Shown here piece after piece: positions 51,269-60,493 of a DNA stretch of 64,000 bases; position 1 is the stretch's first letter; each line of letters begins with the position of its first letter. Both the position numbers and the translations under genes were made by a program. The stretch is from Cribrihabitans_A pelagius (GTDB lineage Bacteria; Pseudomonadota; Alphaproteobacteria; Rhodobacterales; Rhodobacteraceae), in NCBI RefSeq assembly GCF_048820915.1, contig NZ_JBMERR010000004.1:157182-221181 (forward strand). The letters are read 5' to 3'. The notes below the pieces were generated by a model that had not been told where the DNA came from, searched no databases, and saw only the letters and a list, made by a program, of their open reading frames with translations.

Positions 51269-53392
51269 TCAGCCCTCGACCCGGGAAAGGTCGGCGGCCT
51301 GGCCGCAGGTTTGGCGGATCTGGCTCAGGAGGTTCAGCCGGTTGCGGCGCAGAACCGCGTTATCGGAGTTCACCTGCACCGCTTCGAAGAAGGCGTCCAA
51401 GGGGGCGCGCAGCGCCGCCATGCCGCCCATGGCGGCCGCGAAATCTTCCGCCTCGATGGCGGAAGAGATCGCTCCCCGGCCGGTCTCCAGCGCGTCGAAC
51501 AGCGCGGTTTCCGTGTCGTCCTCGGCAAACTTGCGGTCGGCGCCGAAGGAATATTCCACGCCGTCCTTCTCCTCGGCCTGGGTGAGGATGTTGTTGGCGC
51601 GCTTGAAGCCTAGAAGGAGGTTTTCGCCGTCTTCGGTCTTCAGGAAGTCCTCCAGCGCGCGGGCGCGTTTGACCAGCAGCGTCAGGTCGTCGCTGCCCGG
51701 CATCGCGATGCAGGCGTCGATCACGTCATGGCGGATGCCCTGATCGCGCAGGAAGACCTTCAGGCGGTCGTGGAAGAAATCCATCAAGCTAACAATCGCA
51801 ACACGATCATCAAGTTCTTTCAAAGAAAGGTCGTCACGATTTGGTGAAGTAGCTTCTTTTACCCGCCGCAGAGCACGATCAAAGAGCTGCAGCATACTCC
51901 CGCGCACATTATTCTCCAGCACCAGCCGGATCACCCCAAGTGCGGCGCGGCGCAGAGCGAAGGGGTCCTTGGAGCCGGTGGGCTTTTCGTCAATCGCCCA
52001 GAAGCCGGTGAGCGTGTCCAGCTTGTCGGCAAGAGCCACCGCAACCGAAACCTTCTCCGACGGCACATCGTCCGAGGGGCCGAGCGGCGAGTAGTGCTGT
52101 TCGCAGGCGTTGGCGACTTCCTGCGGCAGGCCCGCAGCTTGCGCGTAGTAGCGGCCCATCAGCCCCTGCAACTCGGGGAATTCATAGACCATTTCCGACG
52201 AGAGGTCGGCCTTCGCGACCTTTGCCGCCTGCTCCGCCAGATCCGCGTCCGCGCCGGCGATGGGCGCGATTTCGCGGGCGAGTGCGGCGATGCGGGCGAT
52301 GCGTTCGGCCTGGGTGCCGAGCTTGTTGTGGAAGGTGACGTTGCCGAGGTGCTCGACCCAGGCCGCCATGCCGGTGTCGGACTTGGCGGTGCGCAGATCG
52401 TTCTCCCAGAAGAACTTGGCGTCGGCCAGACGCGCGCTCAGCACCTTCTGGTTGCCTGCGAGGATCGTCGCGCCATCGTCCGCGGTCTCCCGGTTGGCGA
52501 CGGTGATGAAGCCCTCGATGCGGCCGGTCTTGGGGTTCTTCACCGAGAAGAACTTCTGGTGCTCCTTCATCGAGGTCTGCAGCACCTCCGGCGGCAGGCC
52601 GAGGAATTCGTCATCGATGGTGCCCATCAGCACCACCGGCCATTCGGTGAGCCCCGCGACCTCGGCCAGCAGGCCCTTGTCCTCGACCACTTCCAGCCCG
52701 CTCGCGAAGGCCTGGTTGGTCGCCTCCTGCCAGATCGCGGCCTGGCGCTCGGCCGGGTCCAGCAGCACGTTGGCGCGCTTCAGCTTGGCGGCGTAATCGT
52801 CAAAGCCGGTTACGGAGATCTCGTCCGGCGCCATGAAGCGGTGGCCGCGGGTGGTGTTGCCTGCCTTGATGCCGTCCACTTCCATGTCCACGACCGAAGC
52901 GCCGTTCTCGTCCGAGAGGATGCAGAGGATCGCATGCAGCGGCCGCACCCAGCGCAAGGTCCCGCCCCCCCAGCGCATGGATTTGGGCCAGGGGAAGTTG
53001 CGGATGGTGTCTTCGAGCACCTCGGCAATGATTTCCGCGGCCGGGCGGCCCGGTTTCTCGATCATCGCGAAATAGACCGCGCCCTTCGGCGTCTCGCGCT
53101 CTTCCAGCTGATCGCGGGTGAGCCCGGCGCCGCGCAGGAAGCCTTCGATGGCCTTGTCGGGCGCGCCCACCTTGGGGCCCTTGCGCTCCTCGCGGATGGT
53201 GGGGCTTTCGGCCAAGAGGCCCTCGACCGCCAGCGTCAGCCGCCGGGGGCCTGCCAGCGCGTGGGCGCCGGCATAGGTCAGCCCCGCCTCCACCAGGCCG
53301 CCGGTGATGCGTTTCTTCAGGTCTTCGGCCGCGCGCGCCTGCATGCGGGCGGGGATTTCCTCGGAGAAGAGTTCAATCAGCAGATCGGGCAT
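51269..53392 (-). CDS. glyS: Glycine--tRNA ligase beta subunit
   Basis: A 707-residue beta subunit of the bacterial alpha2beta2 glycyl-tRNA synthetase. The N-terminus PDLLIELFSEEIPARMQARA is diagnostic, as are MRWGGGTLRWVRPLHAILC, MKEHQKFFSVKNP and FFWENDLRTAKS. The C-terminal DALR-like anticodon region includes VEYSFGADRKFAEDDTETAL. It lies downstream of a DUF6446 gene and glyQ in the same operon and is followed by a strong terminator. Confidence 0.97.
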   Translation of the reverse strand: MPDLLIELFSEEIPARMQARAAEDLKKRITGGLVEAGLTYAGAHALAGPRRLTLAVEGLLAESPTIREERKGPKVGAPDKAIEGFLRGAGLTRDQLEERETPKGAVYFAMIEKPGRPAAEIIAEVLEDTIRNFPWPKSMRWGGGTLRWVRPLHAILCILSDENGASVVDMEVDGIKAGNTTRGHRFMAPDEISVTGFDDYAAKLKRANVLLDPAERQAAIWQEATNQAFASGLEVVEDKGLLAEVAGLTEWPVVLMGTIDDEFLGLPPEVLQTSMKEHQKFFSVKNPKTGRIEGFITVANRETADDGATILAGNQKVLSARLADAKFFWENDLRTAKSDTGMAAWVEHLGNVTFHNKLGTQAERIARIAALAREIAPIAGADADLAEQAAKVAKADLSSEMVYEFPELQGLMGRYYAQAAGLPQEVANACEQHYSPLGPSDDVPSEKVSVAVALADKLDTLTGFWAIDEKPTGSKDPFALRRAALGVIRLVLENNVRGSMLQLFDRALRRVKEATSPNRDDLSLKELDDRVAIVSLMDFFHDRLKVFLRDQGIRHDVIDACIAMPGSDDLTLLVKRARALEDFLKTEDGENLLLGFKRANNILTQAEEKDGVEYSFGADRKFAEDDTETALFDALETGRGAISSAIEAEDFAAAMGGMAALRAPLDAFFEAVQVNSDNAVLRRNRLNLLSQIRQTCGQAADLSRVEG

Positions 53393-53467
53393 CGGGGGTC
53401 CTCAAGCGGGGGCCGCGGACGGATGCCGCGGCGGGAAATTCGAAACAGGCGGCATGGAGCGCGGGCG

Positions 53468-54001
53468 TCATCCGTCCCCGCCGCTTTCCGGACGGGGCGG
53501 GCATTCCTCGCCCACCACGGTGCCGTCATAGGCTTTCTTGCCGCAGTTGTTCAGCTCGTGCCAGACATAGCCGCGGCCGTCGTTGGTGATGGCGGCGATG
53601 CGGTCGACGCCATAGGAGATGTTCTTTTCCGAAAGGAACGTCCTGGCGGAGCCGTCGGCGAGCTTGGCGGCGATTGCTTCGGCGTCGAAACAGTCGAACC
53701 AGCCGGGCGCGTTGCGCGGCTCCACCTTGTCCGACAGCGTGAAGACCTGCGCCAGCTGATCGGGCTTCAGCGCGGTCAGGAAACAAGCGCGGTAGCGGAT
53801 CGGCGAGCTGCCGGCGTCGATCGCCTCGAAGCTGGTGTAGGCGATGGGCCGCGGCGCGCCGCCATCCAGCGGCACCAGGCGCACGTCCTGGCCGGGCTGC
53901 GCCGCCACGTCTTCGTAGTAGCCGTAGACCTGCAGGTAATACATCGCCGCCCCGGCCGCGAGGCCGGAGAGCACCAGGACGAGCGCGAGAAACTTGCCCA
54001 T
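53468..54001 (-). CDS. DUF6446 membrane-anchored protein in the glyQS operon
   Basis: A 177-residue protein with one N-terminal membrane helix (GKFLALVLVLSGLAAGAAMYYL) and a soluble, probably periplasmic domain with cysteines in YRACFLTALKPDQLAQVF, GWFDCFDAEAIAAKL and ELNNCGKKAYDG. It matches the DUF6446 family seen between glyQ and glyS in Rhodobacterales. It starts 16 bases after the glyQ stop and ends 75 bases before glyS. No function is known, and a link to translation rests on gene order only. Confidence 0.82.
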   Translation of the reverse strand: MGKFLALVLVLSGLAAGAAMYYLQVYGYYEDVAAQPGQDVRLVPLDGGAPRPIAYTSFEAIDAGSSPIRYRACFLTALKPDQLAQVFTLSDKVEPRNAPGWFDCFDAEAIAAKLADGSARTFLSEKNISYGVDRIAAITNDGRGYVWHELNNCGKKAYDGTVVGEECPPRPESGGDG

Positions 54002-54017
54002 GCCGCCTCTCCCCCGC

Positions 54018-54959
54018 TCAGGCGCCTGCCGCGGCGGTGTGGCCGCCCGCATCGGTCTGCACGAAGGCATCGGCGCATTGCTTGGCAAGCGCGCGGACTC
54101 GGCCGATGTAGGCCTGCCGCTCGGTGACCGAGATCACCCCGCGGGCATCGAGCAGGTTGAAGATGTGGCTGGCCTTGATGCACTGGTCATAGGCGGGATG
54201 CGCCATGATGATGCGCTTGCCGGTCTTCGGGTCCTCGTGCTCCTGTGCCAGGATCACGGCACACTCGGCCTCGGCTTCCTCGAAGTGCCTGAGCAGCACC
54301 TCGGTGTTCGCCACGTCGAAGTTCCAGCGTGCGTATTCTTCCTCGGTCTGCTTGAAGACGTCGCCATAGGTCATCGGGATCGGCGCGTCCGGGTCGTTGA
54401 AGGGCATCTCCATCACGTGGTCGGCGCCCAGCACGTACATCGCCAGACGCTCCAGCCCGTAGGTCAGTTCACCCGACACAGGGTGGCAGTCATGGCCGCC
54501 GACCTGCTGGAAATAGGTGAACTGGCTGACTTCCATGCCGTCGCACCAGACTTCCCAGCCCAGCCCCCAGGCGCCTAGCGTCGGGCTTTCCCAGTCGTCC
54601 TCGACAAAGCGGATGTCGTGCATTTCCATGTCGATGCCGATCGCTTCCAGCGAGCCTAGGTACAGCTCCTGCAGGTTGGGCGGGCTCGGCTTGATCAGCA
54701 CCTGGTACTGGTAATAATGCTGCAGACGGTTGGGGTTCTCGCCATAGCGCCCGTCGGTGGGCCGGCGCGAGGGCTGCACATAGGCCGCGGCCCAGGGCTT
54801 GCTGCCCAGCGCCCTCAGCGTGGTTGCGGGATGGAAGGTGCCCGCCCCCACTTCCATGTCGTAGGGCTGCATCACCGCGCAGCCCTTGGATGCCCAATAG
54901 CTCTGAAGCCTCAGGATAATCTCTTGGAAGGAGCGCGGCGCGCCATTGGTCTGGGTCAT
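54018..54959 (-). CDS. glyQ: Glycine--tRNA ligase alpha subunit
   Basis: A 313-residue catalytic subunit. It begins with SFQEIILRLQSYWASKGCAV and shows the class II motifs GAGTFHPATTLRALG, YVQPSRRPTDGRYGENPNRL, QYQVLIKPSP and WEVWCDGMEVSQFTYFQQ. It is first in the glyQ-DUF6446-glyS operon. A ribosome site (GAGGGATGAG) and a plausible promoter lie upstream. Confidence 0.97.
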   Translation of the reverse strand: MTQTNGAPRSFQEIILRLQSYWASKGCAVMQPYDMEVGAGTFHPATTLRALGSKPWAAAYVQPSRRPTDGRYGENPNRLQHYYQYQVLIKPSPPNLQELYLGSLEAIGIDMEMHDIRFVEDDWESPTLGAWGLGWEVWCDGMEVSQFTYFQQVGGHDCHPVSGELTYGLERLAMYVLGADHVMEMPFNDPDAPIPMTYGDVFKQTEEEYARWNFDVANTEVLLRHFEEAEAECAVILAQEHEDPKTGKRIIMAHPAYDQCIKASHIFNLLDARGVISVTERQAYIGRVRALAKQCADAFVQTDAGGHTAAAGA

Positions 54960-55045
54960 ATCTCATCCCTCTTGGGGCAGCGTTTACGGGCATCGGTTGC
55001 GGGCCGTCCCAAGGGCGGCGCACACCGGCAGCATATGCGGGCATC

Positions 55046-55074
55046 TTCCTATGCAAGGCTCCGGGCAGGGTCAA
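55046..55074 (-). promoter_or_regulatory. Predicted sigma70 promoter of the glyQ operon
   Basis: On the minus strand TTGACC (55069-55074), a 17-base spacer, then TAGGAA (55046-55051), about 85 bases before the glyQ start. It lies in the 309-base gap 54960-55268, in which no gene was seen. Confidence 0.5.
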
Positions 55075-55268
55075 CGCCCTCTGCGCGGCGGGGCGGGTGC
55101 GGCGCGGGGAAACCGCCGCCCGGCGGAGGTCATCGCGCCACTGCGGCCCGGGCGCCGCAGCTGCAAAATTCCCCCTCTGGCGCGCGGTGAAGGGCGTTTC
55201 CTTCCCCGCCGCAACATGCTTAACCTCGCGCCGCAACCACAAGAGCTGTCCGGGAGTGAGGTCCTTTA

Positions 55269-57068
55269 ATGAAAAATCTGTTTACCACCCTGCTGCTGCC
55301 GCTGATCGCGCTGGCGATGGGCGTCACCCTGGCCGTCTCCTCCCCTGCCGCAGCGCAAGGCAGCGGCGCGGGCGTCTGGATCCAGATCGCCGCCCGCCCG
55401 ACCCTGCGCGAGGCCGAAGCCGAGGCCCGGAGGTTCGCGGCCAAGCTGCCGGATGTGGCCGGGTTTGCCCTCGGCGGCGGCTGGTACGGGGTGCTGATCG
55501 GCCCCTATGCCCGCAGCGACGCCGAGCGCGTGCTGCAGGTCTACCGCGCCGAGAACCAGATCCCGCGCGACAGTTTCATCGCCTTCCCGCGCAACCTGCG
55601 CGGCCAGTTCTACCCGGTGGCCGCGGACACCGGCACCAGCCCGGAGCCTGCCCCGCAAGCAGCCGCGGAGCCGCAGCCGGAACCGCCCGCGCCGCAGCAG
55701 CCTGCCGCTGACCGGACTGAACTGGAAACCGCGCTCAACGCGCTGCCCGGCGAAAGCCCGGCCGAGGCCCGGCGCGGCGAAGCCCGCCTAAGCCGGGAGG
55801 CGCGCATGCAGCTGCAGGTCGCGCTGAAGGCCGCGGGCTTTTACGATTCTGCCATCGACGGCGCCTTCGGCCGCGGCACCCGCGCCTCGATGCGCGGCTG
55901 GCAGGCGGCCAGGGGCTATGAGCCCACCGGCGTGCTTACCACGGCGCAGCGCCAGGCGCTCATGGCGGAATACAACGCACCGCTCAATTCTGTCGGCATG
56001 GCCCGGGTCGAAGACCTGAAGGCAGGCATCGCGTTGCAGATCCCCGCCGATGAGGTCGCCTTCGAGCGTTACGAGTCGCCCTTTGCCCGTTACGCCAGCA
56101 GCGGCGGTCTGGGCGCGCAGGTGCTGCTGATCAGCCAGCCCGGCAGCCGGCGCACTCTGCACGGGCTATACGACATCATGCAGTCGCTCAGGATCGTGCC
56201 GCTCGAAGGCCCGCGCCAGCGCGGTTCCGGCAGCTTCACCATCGAGGGCCGCAACGATGAGATCGTCTCCTATACCGAGGCAAGCCTCAAGGATGGCGAG
56301 ATCAAGGGCTTCACCCTGGTCTGGCCCGCCGGCGACGAGGACCGCCGCACCCGGGTGCTGGCCGCGATGCAGGACAGCTTCACCCGGCTCGATGGCGTGC
56401 TGGACCCGGGCGCCGGCGCCGGCCCCCGCCAGGACATCGACCTGGTCGCAGGGCTGGACGTGCGCAAGCCGCGGCTGTCGCGCTCGGGCTTCTTCGTGGA
56501 TGAAAGCGGCAGCGTGCTGACCACCTCCGACGCGGTGGCGGGCTGCGGGCGGGTGACGCTGGACCACGGCTACGCGGCCGGGGTGGCGTTTGACAGCGCC
56601 GCTGCGGGCATTGCCGTGCTGCGCCCGGCCGAGCCGCTGGCGCCGCCCGCCGTCGCCGGTTTCGGCGCCTCCGCGCCGCGGCTGCAGTCGCAGATCGCGG
56701 TTGCCGGTTTCTCCTACCAAGGCGTCCTGGGCGCGCCGAGCCTGACCTGGGGCGACGTGGCCGCTCTCGAGGGGCTGGACGGGGCCGCAGGCCAGTCCCG
56801 CCTTGCGCTGCCCGCCCAGCCCGGCGATGCCGGCGGCCCGGTGCTGGATGGCACGGGCGCGGTGGTCGGCATGCTGCTGCCGCGCCCCGAAGGCAGCCGC
56901 CAGCTGCCCGAGGACGTGCATTTCGCCGCCGGCGCCGCGGCGCTGCGGGCGGCGCTCTCCGAAGCCGGGATCGCGGCTGCCGAGGCCACCGGCCAGGCCA
57001 AGCTCCCCAACGAGGCAATGCTGCGCCACGCCACCGGCATGACCGTGCTGGTCAGCTGCTGGGATTGA
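55269..57068 (+). CDS. SPOR, peptidoglycan-binding and inactive trypsin-like protein
   Basis: A 599-residue exported protein. A signal peptide (about 1-29, ending AAAQ) is followed by a SPOR-like domain (about 35-115; VWIQIAARPTLREAEAEARR). After a Pro/Ala linker comes a PG_binding_1 domain (about 175-232; LQVALKAAGFYDSAIDGAFG). A trypsin/S1C-like domain lies at about 400-575. The three catalytic positions are replaced: Asp421 in VLTTSDAVAGC (His expected), Gly447 in AAAGIAVLRP (Asp expected) and Ala521 in PGDAGGPVLD (Ser expected). It should bind peptidoglycan but not cleave protein. AGTGAGGTCC precedes the start. A terminator follows. Confidence 0.82.
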   Translation: MKNLFTTLLLPLIALAMGVTLAVSSPAAAQGSGAGVWIQIAARPTLREAEAEARRFAAKLPDVAGFALGGGWYGVLIGPYARSDAERVLQVYRAENQIPRDSFIAFPRNLRGQFYPVAADTGTSPEPAPQAAAEPQPEPPAPQQPAADRTELETALNALPGESPAEARRGEARLSREARMQLQVALKAAGFYDSAIDGAFGRGTRASMRGWQAARGYEPTGVLTTAQRQALMAEYNAPLNSVGMARVEDLKAGIALQIPADEVAFERYESPFARYASSGGLGAQVLLISQPGSRRTLHGLYDIMQSLRIVPLEGPRQRGSGSFTIEGRNDEIVSYTEASLKDGEIKGFTLVWPAGDEDRRTRVLAAMQDSFTRLDGVLDPGAGAGPRQDIDLVAGLDVRKPRLSRSGFFVDESGSVLTTSDAVAGCGRVTLDHGYAAGVAFDSAAAGIAVLRPAEPLAPPAVAGFGASAPRLQSQIAVAGFSYQGVLGAPSLTWGDVAALEGLDGAAGQSRLALPAQPGDAGGPVLDGTGAVVGMLLPRPEGSRQLPEDVHFAAGAAALRAALSEAGIAAAEATGQAKLPNEAMLRHATGMTVLVSCWD

Positions 57069-57113
57069 ACCCGGCGCCCTGCCAAGCGCGGCCGCTCCTT
57101 CCAAGCCAGATCA

Positions 57114-57138
57114 GGCCGGCGCCCCGCGCCGGTCTTTT
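57114..57138 (+). terminator. Terminator of the SPOR/pseudoprotease gene
   Basis: An 8-bp GC stem (57114-57121 with 57127-57134, one G-T pair), a 5-base loop and a TTTT tail, 45 bases after the stop. Confidence 0.7.
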
Positions 57139-57783
57139 CACATCCCCCCGCACGACGCAAAGCCGGGCTGGCAAACGCCTGCGAAAGGCAACCGCTCCTG
57201 CCCGGCTTCAGGCCCTGCCGGTCCCTGTGACCGTTGGGCGTCCTGCGGTGGCGCGGGGTGCCAGCGGCGCCGCAGACCAGCCTGCCGGCCCTTCCGGAAT
57301 GCAGCGCCCCAGTGGCGGCAGTCCGATGGCGGCACGCCTTCCGGCCCGGACTGGCCGCGCTTGCGCACTCTGGACAAAATCCCTTGCATCAGGCGGCGCG
57401 AACCGGGAAGGCCGCCTGGCACGCGGGACCGGAGGAGGCACCCCTTGAGTTGCTGGCGCGGCAGGGCAGCAAACGTTCCCGGGCGCCGCCCCTGCCAGCC
57501 GCCTGCGTTTCTTTATGAGGCCGCGGCCCGCGCGCTGGCAGCCGGCACCATGCGACGGCGCGGGCTCCGCCTGCCCCCGGTCATCCGGCGCAGCGCCCGC
57601 AACGCCCCTGCCCCGGCCGCGCCACGCCCAGCCCCGGCTTCATGCCGCCATCCCGCCGCCACAAGCGCCCGCGCCGCGCTGGCGCGGCGCGCGGCCCAAG
57701 GCCGCCAGCAGGTCTGGCGCAGCCAGGCTTGCGCGGGCGCGGAAGGGCGCCCCTGCCGCCGCGCAAGCCTCAGAAAAACGCGT
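57139..57783. other. Gene-free stretch
   Basis: A 645-base region with no convincing gene on either strand. All frames give only Arg/Pro/Gly/Ala-rich translations typical of random high-GC DNA. No repeat, RNA or insertion remnant was recognised. Confidence 0.6.
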
Positions 57784-58425
57784 TCAGAAAGGGTGGATGC
57801 GCCCGTCCCAGGTGTGAAAACAGCCGGTGGTGTCGAGCGACAGCATGTCGAACTCGTGCATCAGCCCGGATGCCGATTCTGCCACCGGAATGTCTCCGTC
57901 ATCGCCGCCCATGCCGGTGCGCACCCAGCCGGGGTGGTAAATCCCCACCGCGATGCCCTCGGGCTTCAGATCCGTGGCCAGGTTGCGCCCGATGTTGAGC
58001 GCCGCCGCCTTGGAGGCGCGATAAGCATAGCTGCCGCCCGGCGCCAGCGCCTGGCTGGCCATCTGCGAGGAGATGATCGCAATCCGCGGCTCCGTGGCCA
58101 GCCGCAGGTTCGGCAACAGCGCCTGCACGGTCAGGAACACGCCGGTCACATTGGCCGCCAGGGTCTTGGCCCAGACCTCGGCGGTGTAATCCTCCAGCGC
58201 CATCGCCTTGTCGAGATAGACCCCGGCATTGCAGACCAGAAGATCCACCGGCCGGCCCTTCAGCTGCGCGGCAAAGCGCGCCTGCTGGCCGGGATCGGTC
58301 ACATCCAGCCGCACGCCCGAAGAGTGGTCGCGCGAGGTGCCGGTCACTTCATGGCCCGCCGCCGCGAGCTGCACCGCCAGCTCCCTGCCGATGCCGCGGC
58401 TGGCTCCTGTCACGATCACATGCAT
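57784..58425 (-). CDS. Short-chain dehydrogenase/reductase
   Basis: A 213-residue SDR. The cofactor motif VIVTGASRGIGRELAVQL (TGxxxGIG) and DLLVCNAGVYLD (NAG) are followed by the catalytic ISSQMASQALAPGGSYAYRA with YxxxK (YRASK). The C-terminal YHPGWVRTGMGG is typical. An Arg just after the TGAS motif suggests NADP preference. The substrate is unknown. A DUF1178 gene ends 14 bases upstream on the same strand, so the two are probably co-transcribed. Confidence 0.9.
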   Translation of the reverse strand: MHVIVTGASRGIGRELAVQLAAAGHEVTGTSRDHSSGVRLDVTDPGQQARFAAQLKGRPVDLLVCNAGVYLDKAMALEDYTAEVWAKTLAANVTGVFLTVQALLPNLRLATEPRIAIISSQMASQALAPGGSYAYRASKAAALNIGRNLATDLKPEGIAVGIYHPGWVRTGMGGDDGDIPVAESASGLMHEFDMLSLDTTGCFHTWDGRIHPF

Positions 58426-58438
58426 GCGCTGGCGCCTT

Positions 58439-58972
58439 TCAATTGCTCTTGCGGCCGGGCTTGAAGGGCAGCGGCAGTACCGGCACGCCCTCCTCGATCA
58501 GGGCGCGGGCTTCGTCCGGGCGGGCCTCGCCGTGGATCGCGCGCTCCGGCGCCTCGCCCAGATGCATGGCGCGCGCTTCGCTGGCGAAATCCTTGCCCAC
58601 GTAGTCGGAATTGGCCTCCACCTTGCGGCGCAGCTCGGCAATCGCCGTCTCCAGCGCGCCCGTTGGCCGGCTCAGCAGGCCGCGGCCCGGAGCCTCACTG
58701 CCGCGCGGCGGCTGCCCCGCGGGGGGCTGCTGAGGGGCGTGATCAGCAGCCTGGCCCTGCTGCGCCTTCGCTGCCACCTCTCCGGGGCCCGCCGCGGCGG
58801 CGGAGCGGGCCGGGCGCACGCGCGGCGCCATCAGCGCCTTTTCCACCTGGCCGCTGCCGCAGACTGCACAGGCCACCAGCCCCGCCGCTGCCAGCTTGTC
58901 GAAAGCCGCGGCCGACTGGAACCAGCTGTCGAAGCTGTGCCCTTCGGCGCATCTGAGGCTGTAGTGTATCAT
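58439..58972 (-). CDS. DUF1178 family protein
   Basis: A 177-residue protein with the family's N-terminal zinc-ribbon-like pattern: IHYSLRCAEGHSFDSWFQ, then LVACAVCGSGQVEKALMAPR (Cys7, then a C-x2-C pair near residue 35). A Gln/Pro/Ala-rich linker and the conserved C-terminal VGKDFASEARAMHLGEAPER follow. Function is unknown. It is conserved in alphaproteobacteria and here precedes an SDR gene. Confidence 0.9.
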   Translation of the reverse strand: MIHYSLRCAEGHSFDSWFQSAAAFDKLAAAGLVACAVCGSGQVEKALMAPRVRPARSAAAAGPGEVAAKAQQGQAADHAPQQPPAGQPPRGSEAPGRGLLSRPTGALETAIAELRRKVEANSDYVGKDFASEARAMHLGEAPERAIHGEARPDEARALIEEGVPVLPLPFKPGRKSN

Positions 58973-59077
58973 CGCTTCCCTTCCAGCAGACGCAGGCGAT
59001 TAAATACGCTGGGCCGCCAAGTGCAAGGCCCAGCGCATGCGGCTCACCCGGCCTGCGCCGCAAAAGCCGCAAGCCGC

Positions 59078-59836
59078 TCAGCCGGGCAGCCGCGCCCGCA
59101 GCTTCTGCACCAGCTCCTCCGGCGCGGTATCGGCCTCCACTGCCAGGCGGCGCAGGCCGAAATGCACATGCGCCATTTCGCGGTAATAGCCCGCAAAGAC
59201 GTAGTTCACCGCAGCGCCCGCAAAGGCGCCCGCCACCGGCACCGCCTGTGCCGCCAGCTTCTGGCCCAGCACCAGCCCCAGCCGCGGCGCCACCCGGGCG
59301 ATCAGCTTGTGGATGCTGCCCGGCAGGCTCAGCCTGAGCGCCGTAAAGCCCAAGTCGGCGCCATCGTCATGGCCGAGGGGGCCTGCGGCCGAAAACACCT
59401 GGATGCAGTCGAACTTCACGCTCTCGGCCTCCGGGTCGAAGCCCTCGGCCGCCGCCGCGCCCTGGATGCCGCGGAGCAGGAAGGCGGTGGTGGCAGGCAG
59501 TTCCACCAGCGCGCCGGGCAGGCCCGCGGCGCCGCCCGCAGCGCCCATTGCGGCGCTCACCAGCCGGTCCAGGCCCGGGTTCTGATCCGGCACCAGGCGG
59601 CGCGACTGCCCGGCCCCGAAAAGCGCCAGCCGCAGCCCGGCCCCGGCCGCCTCGGTCAGGCCTGCGCGCACCGGCGCGGGCAGCCGCTCCAGCAGCGTTT
59701 CGCCGCTGCTGCCAAGCCGGTTCAGAAGCGCCACGCCCTTGCCGCCCGCAGCGCGGTAGCGCTGCGCCAGGGCGTCAAGTTCCGCCTCCACCTGTTGCGC
59801 TGTCAGAACGCGTGTCTTGGGCAGGATATCCGTCAC
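59078..59836 (-). CDS. EcsC family protein
   Basis: A 252-residue EcsC-like protein with Gly/Ala-rich amphipathic segments (MGAAGGAAGLPGALVELPAT, then FLLRGIQGAAAAEG) and C-terminal VPVAGAFAGAAVNYVFAGYY. Members associate with membranes; their role is not established. The start is a GTG at 59836. It lies between DUF1178 and a GNAT gene on the same strand. Confidence 0.85.
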   Translation of the reverse strand: MTDILPKTRVLTAQQVEAELDALAQRYRAAGGKGVALLNRLGSSGETLLERLPAPVRAGLTEAAGAGLRLALFGAGQSRRLVPDQNPGLDRLVSAAMGAAGGAAGLPGALVELPATTAFLLRGIQGAAAAEGFDPEAESVKFDCIQVFSAAGPLGHDDGADLGFTALRLSLPGSIHKLIARVAPRLGLVLGQKLAAQAVPVAGAFAGAAVNYVFAGYYREMAHVHFGLRRLAVEADTAPEELVQKLRARLPG

Positions 59837-59886
59837 GGGCCGCCTCCTTTGCCGTTCTCAGCAGATTGGCAGGCCTGCGCGGCATT

Positions 59887-60396
59887 TCAAGGGCCGCATT
59901 TGCGGGATGCGCCGTCCCAGCGCGTGACCGGACCGGTCACGCCACCCCAGGCGCCGGCCTGCAGCTCCAGCCCCAGCACCCGATCCGGGTTGGTCGGCGG
60001 CGGCATCGCCACGCCCTCCAGCCGGAAAAAGCCAAAGCGGCGGTAATAGGGCGCATCGCCCACCAAGAGCACCCGCGCCCAGCCGGTCTCCTCCGCCTTG
60101 GCGAGGCTGTCGCGAATCAAAGACCCGCCCAGCCCCTCGCCCTGGCGGGTCGGATGCACCGCCACCGGGCCCAGCAGCAGCGCCGCAGCGCCCCCCGCCA
60201 TCACCGGCCAGTAGCGGATCGCCGCCGCCAGGATGCCGTCGCTGTCGCGCGCAACCTGGCTCAGCCCCGCCACCGGCGGCACGCCCTCGCGCAGCCGGTA
60301 GGACGACAAGGCCTCGCGGCCCGGCGCGAAGCACAGGTCGTAAAGCGCCTCGACTTCCCACCGGTCGTCCGGCCGTTCCGCTGTCAATTCGATCAC
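59887..60396 (-). CDS. GNAT N-acetyltransferase
   Basis: A 169-residue acetyltransferase. The acetyl-CoA motif is LGPVAVHPTRQGEGLGGSLI (RxGxGxG type), followed by VLLVGDAPYYRRFGF, the YhbS/YtnJ-like pattern. The GTG at 60396 preceded by GGAGG is preferred; the frame is open to 60483 but has no homology and crosses into the divergent gene's upstream region. The substrate is unknown. Confidence 0.85.
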   Translation of the reverse strand: MIELTAERPDDRWEVEALYDLCFAPGREALSSYRLREGVPPVAGLSQVARDSDGILAAAIRYWPVMAGGAAALLLGPVAVHPTRQGEGLGGSLIRDSLAKAEETGWARVLLVGDAPYYRRFGFFRLEGVAMPPPTNPDRVLGLELQAGAWGGVTGPVTRWDGASRKCGP

Positions 60397-60493
60397 GCCG
60401 CCCCGCCTCCGCAATATCCCCTGCAGGCTGGCATTCGCCCTAGCACGCGCGTAAGCCTTGGGCAAACATATGAACAATAACATGGAGACGCAG

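Noticed and set aside
48673..51585. Plus-strand 970-codon open frame opposite ppdK
   Set aside because: Extremely His/Ala/Arg-rich shadow. PPDK on the minus strand has the full set of catalytic motifs.
57139..57783. Possible genes on either strand in the 645-base gap
   Set aside because: All frames give composition-driven Arg/Pro/Gly text with no start-site or domain support.
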